From assembly GCF_031845265.1 (NCBI RefSeq), contig NZ_JAVRBG010000009.1:62001-126000 (forward strand): 64,000 nucleotides of DNA, read 5' to 3'. Each line of letters opens with the position of its first letter. Positions within the stretch are counted from its first letter, which is position 1. Below, piece by piece: positions 26,950-35,578 of the stretch. The stretch comes from Mesonia ostreae. Its GTDB lineage: Bacteria > Bacteroidota > Bacteroidia > Flavobacteriales > Flavobacteriaceae. The position numbers and the translations under genes are program-made. The notes beneath the pieces are model-generated. The model saw nothing but the letters and a program-made list of their open reading frames with translations. It was not told the origin of the DNA and did no database searches.

Positions 26950-27984
26950 ATGAAATTTAAAGCATCACAAATAGCCGAAATATTAGAAGGAGAAATTCAG
27001 GGTGATCCTGAAGTTGAAGTTACTCAATTGGCGAAAATTGAAGAAGGCGAGGCAGGCTCATTAACTTTTCTATCTAATCCCAAATACGAATCTTTTATTT
27101 ATGACACCAATGCGTCTATTTGTATTGTAAATAAAGATTTTGTGTTCGAAAAACCTATTAAGACTACACTAATAAAGGTAGAAGATTCTTACAAATCGTT
27201 TACCACTCTTTTGGAATATTACAATCAAGTAAAGTTAAATAAATCTGGAATTGAACAACCAAGTTTTATGGCAGAATCTTCAACGCATGGAGAAAATTTA
27301 TACTTGGGTACTTTTGCTTATATAGGGAATAACGTGAAACTAGGAGATAATGTAAAGGTGTATCCCAATGCTTACATTGGTGACAATGTAGTAATAGGTG
27401 ATAATGTAATTGTTTTTGGAGGTGCAAAAATTTATTCGGAAACTATTATTGGAAATTACTGCGTGATTCAAAGTGGCGCGGTAGTAGGCTCTGATGGTTT
27501 TGGATTTATGCCAAATGAAAAAGGAGAGTATAAAAAAGTACCCCAAATAGGAAATGTAATTATTGAAGATCACGTAGATATTGGTGCGGGAACAACCATA
27601 GATAGAGCTACTTTAGGTTCTACCATTATACGAAAAGGGGTTAAGTTAGATAATCAAATTCAAATTGCTCATAACGTAGAGATTGGAGAACATACCGCAA
27701 TTGCCGCCCAAACAGGCGTTGCTGGATCAACAAAAATTGGTAAAAACTGTATTATTGGAGGACAAGTAGGTATTGTAGGCCATATAAGAATAGGAGATCG
27801 CGTAAAAGTACAGGCTCAATCTGGTATTGGTAGAAGTGTTAAAGACGATGAAATCTTGCAAGGTTCACCTGCATTCAGTTTAGGAAAGTTTAATAAATCC
27901 TACGTACATTTTAAAAATCTACCTAATTCTATGGATAGATTAAATCAATTAGAGAAACAGCAAAATAGTAAGAAGAAAGATTAA
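26950..27984 (+). CDS. lpxD: UDP-3-O-acylglucosamine N-acyltransferase LpxD
   Basis: A 344-residue protein. An N-terminal uridine-binding domain is followed by a left-handed beta helix of isoleucine-patch hexapeptides (for example IGDNVVIGDNVIVFGG) and the catalytic His region NQIQIAHNVEIGEHTAIAAQ. It adds the N-linked hydroxyacyl chain in the third step of lipid A synthesis. First gene of lpxD-lpxC/fabZ-lpxA-efp. A TATTTTTG box at 26937-26944 ends only 5 bases before the ATG, so transcripts from it would be nearly leaderless. Confidence 0.95.
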   Translation: MKFKASQIAEILEGEIQGDPEVEVTQLAKIEEGEAGSLTFLSNPKYESFIYDTNASICIVNKDFVFEKPIKTTLIKVEDSYKSFTTLLEYYNQVKLNKSGIEQPSFMAESSTHGENLYLGTFAYIGNNVKLGDNVKVYPNAYIGDNVVIGDNVIVFGGAKIYSETIIGNYCVIQSGAVVGSDGFGFMPNEKGEYKKVPQIGNVIIEDHVDIGAGTTIDRATLGSTIIRKGVKLDNQIQIAHNVEIGEHTAIAAQTGVAGSTKIGKNCIIGGQVGIVGHIRIGDRVKVQAQSGIGRSVKDDEILQGSPAFSLGKFNKSYVHFKNLPNSMDRLNQLEKQQNSKKKD

Positions 27985-27989
27985 TAAAA

Positions 27990-29375
27990 ATGAAACAACA
28001 AACCATTCAAAAAGAAGTTTCCTTAACCGGAGTGGGGCTTCATACAGGAAAAGAGGTCAAATTAACTTTTAAGCCAGCTCCAGAAAATCAGGGCTATGTT
28101 TTTAAGAGAATGGATTTAGAAGGAAAGCCTACTTTAGCTGCAGAAGCTGCTTATGTGGTGAATACACAGCGAGGCACTTCTCTAGAGAAAAACGGCGTAC
28201 AAATACAAACTTCAGAACATGTGTTGGCCGCTTGTGTAGGTTTAGAGATAGACAATGTACTTATAGAGTTAGACGCTAGCGAACCTCCAATTATGGACGG
28301 TTCTTCTAAATATTTTGTAGAAGCTTTAGAAAAAGCTGGAATTCAAGAGCAAGAGGCAGAAAGAGAATTTTACGAGGTTAAAGAAATTATTAGTTATGTA
28401 GACGAAGAAACGGGCAGCGAGATAATGGTGGTTCCTTCTTGTGGATATGAAATAACTACAATGGTAGATTTTGGAACCAAAGTGTTAGGAACCCAAAATG
28501 CTAGCATCAAAAGTTTAAAAGAGTTTAAAGACGAGATAGCCGATTCTCGCACCTTTAGTTTTTTACATGAAATTGAAACGCTTTTGGATCACGGACTCAT
28601 TAGAGGCGGAGATTTAAATAATGCTATTGTCTATGTAGATAAAGAACTTTCTCCTGAAACGATGGAGAAACTAAAAAAGGTTTTTGATAAAGACAATATA
28701 TCGGTTAAATCGAATGGGATTTTAGACAACCTTACTTTACATCATGCCAATGAAGCAGCTAGGCATAAATTGTTAGATGTGATAGGAGATTTGGCTTTAA
28801 TAGGTACTAGAATAAAGGGAAGAGTGATTGCTAACAAGCCGGGACACAAAGTAAATACTGAATTTGCTAAGAAAATGGCTAAAAAGATTAAAGCCGAAAA
28901 ACGTAATCAGGTGCCTTTTGTAGATTTAAATCAGCCTCCTTTGATGGATGTGAATCAGATTATGAAAATGTTACCGCACAGACAACCTATGTTGTTGCTA
29001 GATAAGATTTTTGAACTGACAGACAATCATGTTATAGGAACTAAGAATGTGACTATGAATGAAGAATTCTTTAAAGGTCACTTTCCTGGAGCTCCAGTAA
29101 TGCCAGGGGTACTCATTGTAGAAGCTATGGCTCAAACAGGAGGAATTCTTATTTTAAGTACCGTTCCAGATCCAGAAAATTACTTGACATTTTTTATGAA
29201 AATAGACAATGTGAAGTTCAAACAAAAAGTAGTTCCAGGAGATACTCTCATTTTTAAATGTACTTTAATTTCGCCTATTCGTAGAGGGATATGTCATATG
29301 CAAGGTTACGCATATACAAACGGAAAGATATGTGCAGAAGCAGAGTTAATGGCGCAAATTGTAAAAACAAAATAA
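27990..29375 (+). CDS. lpxC/fabZ: bifunctional LpxC deacetylase / FabZ dehydratase
   Basis: A 461-residue fusion. Residues 1-300 are LpxC (UDP-3-O-acyl-GlcNAc deacetylase) with zinc-binding SEHVLA and LTLHHANEAARHKLLDVIGD. Residues about 310-461 are FabZ (3-hydroxyacyl-ACP dehydratase) with LPHRQPMLLLDKI and GHFPGAPVMPGVLIVEAMAQ, carrying the catalytic His and Glu. The fusion is characteristic of Bacteroidota and joins lipid A commitment to the fatty-acid branch that competes for hydroxyacyl-ACP. It lies 5 bases after lpxD. Confidence 0.97.
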   Translation: MKQQTIQKEVSLTGVGLHTGKEVKLTFKPAPENQGYVFKRMDLEGKPTLAAEAAYVVNTQRGTSLEKNGVQIQTSEHVLAACVGLEIDNVLIELDASEPPIMDGSSKYFVEALEKAGIQEQEAEREFYEVKEIISYVDEETGSEIMVVPSCGYEITTMVDFGTKVLGTQNASIKSLKEFKDEIADSRTFSFLHEIETLLDHGLIRGGDLNNAIVYVDKELSPETMEKLKKVFDKDNISVKSNGILDNLTLHHANEAARHKLLDVIGDLALIGTRIKGRVIANKPGHKVNTEFAKKMAKKIKAEKRNQVPFVDLNQPPLMDVNQIMKMLPHRQPMLLLDKIFELTDNHVIGTKNVTMNEEFFKGHFPGAPVMPGVLIVEAMAQTGGILILSTVPDPENYLTFFMKIDNVKFKQKVVPGDTLIFKCTLISPIRRGICHMQGYAYTNGKICAEAELMAQIVKTK

Positions 29376-29384
29376 ACTAATTTT

Positions 29385-30167
29385 ATGAACCAACCTTTGG
29401 CATATGTGCACCCAGGTGCTAAAATCGCAAAAAATGTTGTAATAGAGCCTTTTACAACGATTCATAATAATGTTATAATAGGAGAAGGAAGCTGGATTGG
29501 TTCTAACGTAACCATTATGGAAGGCGCTAGAATCGGTAAAAATGTTAGCATTTTTCCTGGGGCAGTAATCTCTGCCGTACCGCAAGATAAAAAATTTAAC
29601 GACGAGGATACCGTCACCATTATTGGAGACAATACAACCATTAGAGAATGTGTAACTATTAACAGAGGCACTTCAGACCGTATGAAAACGGTTGTGGGTA
29701 AAAATTGTTGGATTATGGCCTATTGCCATATCGCACACGATTGTGTTGTTGGAGATAACTGTATTTTTTCAAATAATAGTACACTTGCAGGCCATATAAA
29801 TGTTGGAGATTATGTAATTTTAGCGGGAATGACTGCGATACAGCAATTTTGCAGTATAGGGAGTCATGCTTTTATTACGGGTGGTTCTTTGGTAAGAAAA
29901 GATGTTCCTCCATTTGTAAAAGCAGCAAGAGAACCTTTGTCCTATGTAGGCATTAATTCTATAGGCTTACGCCGAAGAGGTTTTACGACCGAAAAAATTA
30001 GAGAGGTTCAAGATATTTATAGAATATTATATCAAAAGAATTATAACAATTCTCAAGCAGTAGCAATTATTGAAGCCGAAATGGAAGCTACTCCAGAAAG
30101 AGATGACATTTTAGAATTTATTAAAAATTCTCAAAGAGGAATTATGAAAGGATATTTTTCAAACTAA
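29385..30167 (+). CDS. lpxA: UDP-N-acetylglucosamine O-acyltransferase LpxA
   Basis: A 260-residue hexapeptide-repeat acyltransferase with a C-terminal helical tail. HIAHDCVVGDNCIFSNNSTLAGH contains the catalytic His and its neighbours (shown in parts), and GINSIGLRRRGF is the conserved helix entry. It catalyses the first step of lipid A synthesis, moving a 3-hydroxyacyl chain to UDP-GlcNAc. Ten bases separate it from lpxC/fabZ and 6 from efp. Confidence 0.96.
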   Translation: MNQPLAYVHPGAKIAKNVVIEPFTTIHNNVIIGEGSWIGSNVTIMEGARIGKNVSIFPGAVISAVPQDKKFNDEDTVTIIGDNTTIRECVTINRGTSDRMKTVVGKNCWIMAYCHIAHDCVVGDNCIFSNNSTLAGHINVGDYVILAGMTAIQQFCSIGSHAFITGGSLVRKDVPPFVKAAREPLSYVGINSIGLRRRGFTTEKIREVQDIYRILYQKNYNNSQAVAIIEAEMEATPERDDILEFIKNSQRGIMKGYFSN

Positions 30168-30173
30168 AAAATT

Positions 30174-30740
30174 ATGGCAAATACAAGTGATATTAGAAAT
30201 GGGTTGTGTATCAAATACAACCACGATATATTTAAAGTAATAGAGTTCTTACACGTAAAACCAGGAAAAGGTCCTGCTTTTGTAAGAACAAAAATGAAAA
30301 GTGTAACTACAGGAAAAACTATAGAAAACACATTTTCTGCAGGACACAAAATTGATGAGGTGCGGGTAGAAACGCACAAGTTTCAGTTTCTATACCAAGA
30401 CGGAGAGTTTTATCACTTTATGAATACAGACGATTATACCCAAATTCGTTTGTTAGAATCTGCTTTAGATTCTCCGGGATTAATGAAAGAAGGAGAAGTG
30501 GTAACCGTGATTATCAATACAGAAGATAATGCACCACTTTCTGTAGAAATGCCACCAAGTGTTGTTTTAGAAGTTGCCCATACAGAGCCTGGAATTAAAG
30601 GAAATACAGCGACCAATGCCACCAAACCTGCTACGATGGAAACTGGGGCAGAGGTAAATGTGCCTCTTTTTATTAATGAAGGAGACAAGATTAGAGTGGA
30701 AACAGATAAAGGAACGTATAAAGAACGTATTAAAGAGTAG
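30174..30740 (+). CDS. efp: elongation factor P
   Basis: A 188-residue EF-P with three beta-barrel domains. KPGKGPAF places the tip Lys at residue 32, the site modified in some bacteria. EF-P relieves ribosome stalling at polyproline. No epmA/epmB modifier gene is nearby. The C-terminal signature (EVNVPLFINEGDKIRV) is intact. It is embedded in the lipid A operon, which is a common flavobacterial arrangement. Confidence 0.96.
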   Translation: MANTSDIRNGLCIKYNHDIFKVIEFLHVKPGKGPAFVRTKMKSVTTGKTIENTFSAGHKIDEVRVETHKFQFLYQDGEFYHFMNTDDYTQIRLLESALDSPGLMKEGEVVTVIINTEDNAPLSVEMPPSVVLEVAHTEPGIKGNTATNATKPATMETGAEVNVPLFINEGDKIRVETDKGTYKERIKE

Positions 30741-30808
30741 TTTTATAGTTTAATTCTTAAGCTTCAGAAATGCTACTAATACTCTAAATCTGATTTAAAA
30801 CTTACTTT

Positions 30809-31744
30809 ATGGATTTTCCTCAAGAACATAGCCTTCAGCAAGTTGCTACAATTATACAATCTAAATTTGTAGGCGATAAAGATTTTCCTGTATTGGGAAT
30901 GAACGAAATTCATGTGGTTAGAGCAGGAGATATTGTTTTTGTAGACCATCCAAAATACTACGATAAGGCTTTAAATTCCGCTGCGACGGTAATTCTTATC
31001 AACAAAGATGTGGAATGTCCTAAGGGAAAAGCTTTATTAATTTCTGATGATCCTTTTAGAGATTTCAATAAACTTACCGAATACTTCAAACCTTTTCAAA
31101 AATCTAAGAAAGAGATTTCAGCTTCCGCGGAAGTAGGGGAAGATACTATTATTCAGCCAAATGTTTTTATTGGTAATCATGTAAAAATCGGTAAAAACTG
31201 TTGTATACACTCCAATGTGAGTATTTACGATCATACGATTATTGGAGATAATGTCACAATTCATGCCGGAACCGTTTTGGGAGCCGATGCTTTTTATTAC
31301 AAAAAAAGGGATATAGGTTTTGATAAACTAAAATCTGGCGGTAAAGTAGTCATTGAAAATAACGTAGATATTGGCGCTGCGTGTACTATAGATAGGGGAG
31401 TAACAGGAGAAACCACTATAAGAAAAGGTGCGAAAATAGATAATCAAGTTCAAATAGGTCACGATACGGTGATTGGAGAACGCTGCCTTATCGCTTCTCA
31501 AGTAGGTATTGCTGGCTGTGTAGTCATAGAAAATGATGTTACCATTTGGGGACAAGTAGGTATTACTAGTGGAATAACTATTGGAGAGAAAGCTGTAATT
31601 TCTGCGCAAAGCGGAGTAAGCAAATCTCTTGCTGGAAATACGTCTTATTTTGGAACCCCTGCAGATAGTTTTAGAAAAAAATATAAGGAATTAGCTTCCA
31701 TACGCTTAATCCCAAGTTTAATTGAAAAAATAGATAAGTTGTAA
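30809..31744 (+). CDS. LpxD paralogue, UDP-3-O-acylglucosamine N-acyltransferase-like
   Basis: A 311-residue second LpxD-type protein: an N-terminal lpxD-like domain (IIQSKFVGDKDFPVLGMNEI), then hexapeptide repeats and a catalytic-His-like site in NQVQIGHDTVIGERCLIASQ. It is shorter than the first LpxD (344 aa) and more divergent, so it may act on another UDP-sugar or provide alternative acyl specificity. It follows efp by 68 bases and precedes an NTF2-like gene by 1 base. It carries a GCTTCCGCGGAAG motif (31121-31133). Confidence 0.85.
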   Translation: MDFPQEHSLQQVATIIQSKFVGDKDFPVLGMNEIHVVRAGDIVFVDHPKYYDKALNSAATVILINKDVECPKGKALLISDDPFRDFNKLTEYFKPFQKSKKEISASAEVGEDTIIQPNVFIGNHVKIGKNCCIHSNVSIYDHTIIGDNVTIHAGTVLGADAFYYKKRDIGFDKLKSGGKVVIENNVDIGAACTIDRGVTGETTIRKGAKIDNQVQIGHDTVIGERCLIASQVGIAGCVVIENDVTIWGQVGITSGITIGEKAVISAQSGVSKSLAGNTSYFGTPADSFRKKYKELASIRLIPSLIEKIDKL

Positions 31745-31745
31745 T

Positions 31746-32156
31746 ATGAAACAGGCTAAAGATATTGTTAAAGCATTTTATGAGTCAGATATTGCGAATG
31801 ATCCCAATATTTTAGAAGAATTTTTTCATCCTCAAGTAAAGGCCATTTGGAATGGAGTTGAAGGTTTGACTACCTTAGATTTTAACGATTTATCTGATTT
31901 CTTTACAGACATTAGAAAAAATTACAAAGACTTAAAAATAGAAATAAGTCATTTGCTTCAGGATGGTAATTCAGTAAGCATTCGTTATAAATATTACGTA
32001 CGTCCTATTGAAAATCCAGATGAAGAAATAGGCATTGCTCATTTTCTATGTATTTGGGAAATAAAAGACGAAAAGTTACATAGAGGCTACCAAGTAAGTC
32101 AGCCTTTTAAAGATAAAGATGAAGAAGATACTTCTTATGATGAGGTAAATCTTTAA
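31746..32156 (+). CDS. NTF2/SnoaL-like protein
   Basis: A 136-residue protein of the NTF2-like cone fold: an N-terminal helical pair (MKQAKDIVKAFYESDIANDPNILEEFFHPQVKAIWNG, in parts) and beta strands ending in HFLCIWEIKDEKLHRGYQVSQP. No catalytic residues can be assigned. Its start is 1 base after the LpxD-paralogue stop, so it is co-translated with it. Confidence 0.8.
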   Translation: MKQAKDIVKAFYESDIANDPNILEEFFHPQVKAIWNGVEGLTTLDFNDLSDFFTDIRKNYKDLKIEISHLLQDGNSVSIRYKYYVRPIENPDEEIGIAHFLCIWEIKDEKLHRGYQVSQPFKDKDEEDTSYDEVNL

Positions 32157-32160
32157 TTTT

Positions 32161-32191
32161 TTTTAAAATTGCGCTAAAAAAGTTACCTTTG
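32161..32191 (+). promoter_or_regulatory. sucD promoter
   Basis: TACCTTTG (32184-32191) is an excellent -7 box; a T-rich TTTT lies 19 bases upstream (32161-32164) instead of TTTG. The start codon follows 70 bases later, leaving a 5' leader of about 60 bases. Confidence 0.6.
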
Positions 32192-32261
32192 CACTGCTAG
32201 CTATAAAAATAATAGTTAACATTTTTAAATAGAGAAACAATTAATAAAACCCAATAATCAC

Positions 32262-33137
32262 ATGAGTGTTTTAGTAAATAAAGATTCAAATATAATCGTT
32301 CAAGGTTTTACCGGTAGTGAAGGAAGTTTTCACGCAGAACAAATGATAGAATACGGTACCAATGTCGTAGGTGGAGTTACTCCAGGAAAAGGAGGACAAA
32401 AACACTTAGACAGACCTGTTTTTAATACGGTAGCCGAAGCGGTGAAAGAAGTAAATGCAGATACGACCATTATTTTTGTACCACCAGCTTTTGCTGCCGA
32501 TGCAATTATGGAAGCTGCCGATGCAGGAATCAAAGTTATTATTACCATTACAGAAGGTATTCCTACAGGCGATATGATTACCGCTGCAGAGTATATTAAA
32601 GATAAAGATTGTAGATTAATTGGCCCTAACTGTCCAGGTGTAATTACTCCAGGAGAAGCGAAGGTTGGTATTATGCCAGGTTTTGTTTTCAAAAAAGGAA
32701 CTGTAGGTGTTGTATCAAAATCTGGTACGCTAACCTACGAAGCTGCAGACCAAGTGGTAAAACAAGGTTTAGGAATTACTACCGCTATTGGAATTGGAGG
32801 AGATCCTATTATTGGAACTTCTACCAAAGAAGCAGTAGAATTATTAATCAACGATGATGAAACAGAATGTGTAGTAATGATTGGTGAAATTGGTGGACAA
32901 TTAGAAGCCGAAGCTGCACAATGGTATAAAGAAAGCGGTTCTAAAAAACCAGTGGTTGGCTTTATTGCAGGAGAAACTGCACCCGCAGGAAGAACTATGG
33001 GCCACGCAGGAGCAATTGTAGGTGGTAGCGAAGATACTGCTCAAGCTAAAAAGAAAATCTTAGCAGAATGTGGAATTCACGTCGTAGATTCTCCAGCAGA
33101 AATAGGATTAAAAGTTGCTCAAGTAATGAAAAAATAG
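32262..33137 (+). CDS. sucD: succinate-CoA ligase, alpha subunit
   Basis: A 291-residue protein with the CoA-binding motif GFTGSEGSFH, GPNCPGVI, and the phosphohistidine region TMGHAGAIVGG. It pairs with SucC to make succinyl-CoA or, in the TCA direction, ATP/GTP and succinate. sucC is not adjacent, so the gene stands alone between its own promoter and terminator. Confidence 0.97.
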   Translation: MSVLVNKDSNIIVQGFTGSEGSFHAEQMIEYGTNVVGGVTPGKGGQKHLDRPVFNTVAEAVKEVNADTTIIFVPPAFAADAIMEAADAGIKVIITITEGIPTGDMITAAEYIKDKDCRLIGPNCPGVITPGEAKVGIMPGFVFKKGTVGVVSKSGTLTYEAADQVVKQGLGITTAIGIGGDPIIGTSTKEAVELLINDDETECVVMIGEIGGQLEAEAAQWYKESGSKKPVVGFIAGETAPAGRTMGHAGAIVGGSEDTAQAKKKILAECGIHVVDSPAEIGLKVAQVMKK

Positions 33138-33154
33138 TGTTATTAACACATCCC

Positions 33155-33187
33155 AAAAACCTCTTGAAAATCTCAAGAGGTTTTTTT
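33155..33187 (+). terminator. terminator after sucD
   Basis: AACCTCTTGA and TCAAGAGGTT pair around AAAA(T/C) with a run of seven T. An exact copy is found 2331 bases downstream. Confidence 0.9.
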
Positions 33188-33196
33188 ATGCCTTAA
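33156..33196 (+). repeat. 41-bp direct repeat, left copy (contains terminator)
   Basis: From AAAACCTCTTG through TTTTTTTATGCCTTAA, identical over 41 bases to 35487-35527. The identity goes 9 bases beyond the T run, more than two independent terminators would share. Confidence 0.95.
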
Positions 33197-33283
33197 TTTT
33201 ATTTAACAGTATTTTGGATGAAATATTGTATTATTTTGATTTTTTAGATATATTTATGATATATTAACTTAATAACTGTTTAC

Positions 33284-34847
33284 ATGAAAAATCTCAATTC
33301 ATTCCCCCCCCCTTAAATTTTTTAGGAGAAGTAGATTAATTTTTATAAAAAAGCTCAGTTTTCTATCTGCTTTTTCTGTCTTATTTTTTGCTTGTGACAA
33401 TGATGATTTCTTAAATACTTCAGAGCAACCAATTTCCCAATTTAAATCAGTTGATACATTATTTAGTTTTAAAGAAGTAAAGCATGAAATAATAAAAAAT
33501 AATATTGATTTTATAGAGAAAATGCCTTCTGAAAGTTTTGGAAATAGACCTACCGAAAAATCTGATACCTTAACCTATAATGGAATTTCAATCAATAAAA
33601 ATTTTATTATTTACTACCAAGATATCGATTCAGATTACCACTCTTATACCTTTCCAGTCTTAAAGAATCCTGAGAAAGGTGGTTTTGATAATATTCTTAT
33701 CAGTTACCATATTGAAACCAATTCTTACAAAGATTTTTTGGTACATTATGATGTTACCGAATTAGAAAGAGAACTTTTAAATACAGGAAAAGAAGTTCAA
33801 AATATAGAACAAAAAGTTAATTTTCAACAGTTAGATGAAAATTATTTTTCTGAAATGCTATTGGGTAAAATATACTATGAGGATGGTTGTTATTATTCTT
33901 CTCATTATTTTCCAGACCATTGTTGTAGTGGCCAACATATTTATGGTGAAGCATGTAATTGTACAGAAGCAGAAGGTCAAGCTCAAGACTCAGGAGAAAC
34001 TTTTATGACTTTCTTAGGATGCCCTAATGGTGATGGAGGTGACGCACCGTCATCCCCACCAAGCTCAACTAGTGGCCCTAACCATCCTGGGGGATCAAAT
34101 TCACATTCTACTTTACCAGCAAGTTGTAGAAAATGCATAGAAAACGAAGAGGACGAAGAAGAAGAAATTTTAACATCTTGTGAAAAAATAAAAAAGGCTT
34201 TTGAAGATTTTCCAAATTTAAAAACAAAACTGCAAGCTATAAAAACAAAAACAAGTGAAACCGTAGAGCATGGTTTTTATGCGTTAAAAGGCGGTAGCGG
34301 TATTGAAGATCAAGCTCCAGGAACCAATGGGAAGATAGACTTTAATCAAAACCCTCTTAAGAAATACGTAATTATAGCCCACTCGCACAATAGCCTGGCA
34401 AGTGAAACGTACTCTGTTTTTTCTTGGGACGATTTATACTGGCTTGCAAATGCGATTAGAAAAGGTAGTATTAAAACCAGTAAGTTTGTGATGTTTTTGA
34501 CGACTGCGGATGGTACCAATTATGCTTTAACTATTAGTAATCGTTCTTCTTTTAAAAACTTTTTTGCAGATATGGATAACATGTCACTTACAGAACAGGC
34601 AAAATTTTCTAAAATGGAACAGGTACAAAAAAATGCTTTCAGTAAAAAAGAAGCTCCTATAAAAGAATCTAATCAAACGACTACCGAGCTTGCTAACGAA
34701 GAAAGGGAGTTCTTAAAAATGTTGCAAAATGCAGATTTGGGTGCAGAAGTCTTTGAATTTGATGCCAATTTTGAAAATCCTAAAGAATTAAGCCTTACCA
34801 ATCCAAATATTGGAAACCCTACGGTAAGTGAAGCAAATTGTGAATAA
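33284..34847 (+). CDS. Cys-rich lipoprotein with JAB/MPN-like motif, frame interrupted by a poly-C tract
   Basis: The main frame is open from about 33300 to 34847, but its first in-frame ATG (33522) falls inside the mature region. The ATG at 33284 (MKNLNSF) is one base out of phase because of nine C residues at 33304-33312; with eight C it would read into FIKKLSFLSAFSVLFFACDNDDF, a textbook lipoprotein signal with FFAC lipobox and acidic export residues, giving 520 residues. The mature part has a Cys-rich block (GCYYSSHYFPDHCC, ACNC, SCRKC) and, near the end, IIAHSHN...SVFSWDD, similar to the HxH...SxxD metal site of JAB/MPN proteases, with a longer spacing. Surface-exposed and possibly phase-variable. 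Confidence 0.7.
33304..33312 (+). repeat. poly-C tract (9 C) near the start of the lipoprotein gene
   Basis: Nine consecutive C in an AT-rich genome, seven codons after an ATG. Changing the count to eight joins the ATG to the downstream lipoprotein frame; nine leads to a TAA two codons later. Confidence 0.95.
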
Positions 34848-34863
34848 ATTAAAACCTAATAAA

Positions 34864-35469
34864 ATGAAAAAAATACTATATATTTTATGCTTTACTATCT
34901 TCAGTTTAAGTTGTAAAGCCCAAGAAGTTGTCAATATTAATCAATATGGAAGTTTATTTAATAATGCTGGAAAGTACTATAAAGATGTTAATAACGTTTT
35001 TGATGACTTTGTAGGAACATGGCAATGGCAAAACGGGAGTCAAACTTTTAAAGTTACATTATGGAAAGAAACAATGGATGAACAACTAAATGGTAATGAA
35101 CCATCTTTTTATATGGATGAAATAAGAGGACATTTTCAACTTCTAGAAATGCAAAATCAAAATGGAGCTTTGGTAGAAGTAGAGCTTTATAATTCTCATA
35201 AAAAAATAGGTAATACCAATAAGTGGTGGCAGCATGTTATTTCTGGTGATACTCACGATGGGATAGAGTTTTCTGGTTTAATTAGAGATGTTTCTATAGA
35301 TTATCCTAATTGGCAAGCGGGAGTAGGAGGTCACCTCAAATTAACTATTATTCCTAATACACCTTTGCAAATGCAATGGGAGGTAAGTTTACCTGAGGGA
35401 ATGTACGGCATTGGGCAGCCTACCACGTTTAATATTCCTACAGATATAACTTTAACTAAGCTTTATTAA
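34864..35469 (+). CDS. DUF6705-like small lipoprotein
   Basis: About 201 residues from ATG 34864 (MKKILYILCFTIFSLSCKAQ, lipoprotein signal with SLSC lipobox); a GTG further upstream overlaps the previous gene and is less likely. YYKDVNNVFDDFVGTWQWQNGSQTFKV resembles the start of DUF6705, a lipocalin-like beta-barrel family of Flavobacteriia (name from memory). The gene begins 16 bases after the Cys-rich lipoprotein and ends just before the second copy of the 41-bp repeat, so the two form one module. No function is known. Confidence 0.75.
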   Translation: MKKILYILCFTIFSLSCKAQEVVNINQYGSLFNNAGKYYKDVNNVFDDFVGTWQWQNGSQTFKVTLWKETMDEQLNGNEPSFYMDEIRGHFQLLEMQNQNGALVEVELYNSHKKIGNTNKWWQHVISGDTHDGIEFSGLIRDVSIDYPNWQAGVGGHLKLTIIPNTPLQMQWEVSLPEGMYGIGQPTTFNIPTDITLTKLY

Positions 35470-35485
35470 AACCCATTTAAATTTT

Positions 35486-35518
35486 TAAAACCTCTTGAAA
35501 ATCTCAAGAGGTTTTTTT
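35486..35518 (+). terminator. terminator after the DUF6705-like gene (copy of the sucD terminator)
   Basis: Same CCTCTTGA/TCAAGAGG hairpin and T run as at 33155-33187. Confidence 0.9.
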
Positions 35519-35527
35519 ATGCCTTAA
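35487..35527 (+). repeat. 41-bp direct repeat, right copy
   Basis: Exact match to 33156-33196. The two copies bracket the poly-C lipoprotein and DUF6705-like gene (2331-base period). Confidence 0.95.
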
Positions 35528-35578
35528 CGGCATAGTTGCTTATATTTGAAGCTAGGTTTATTAATTAGACAATTAACT

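Noticed and set aside
35546..35578. N-terminal extension of FabG from a TTG codon
   Set aside because: It is not part of the family; ATG 35579 gives the usual first residues.
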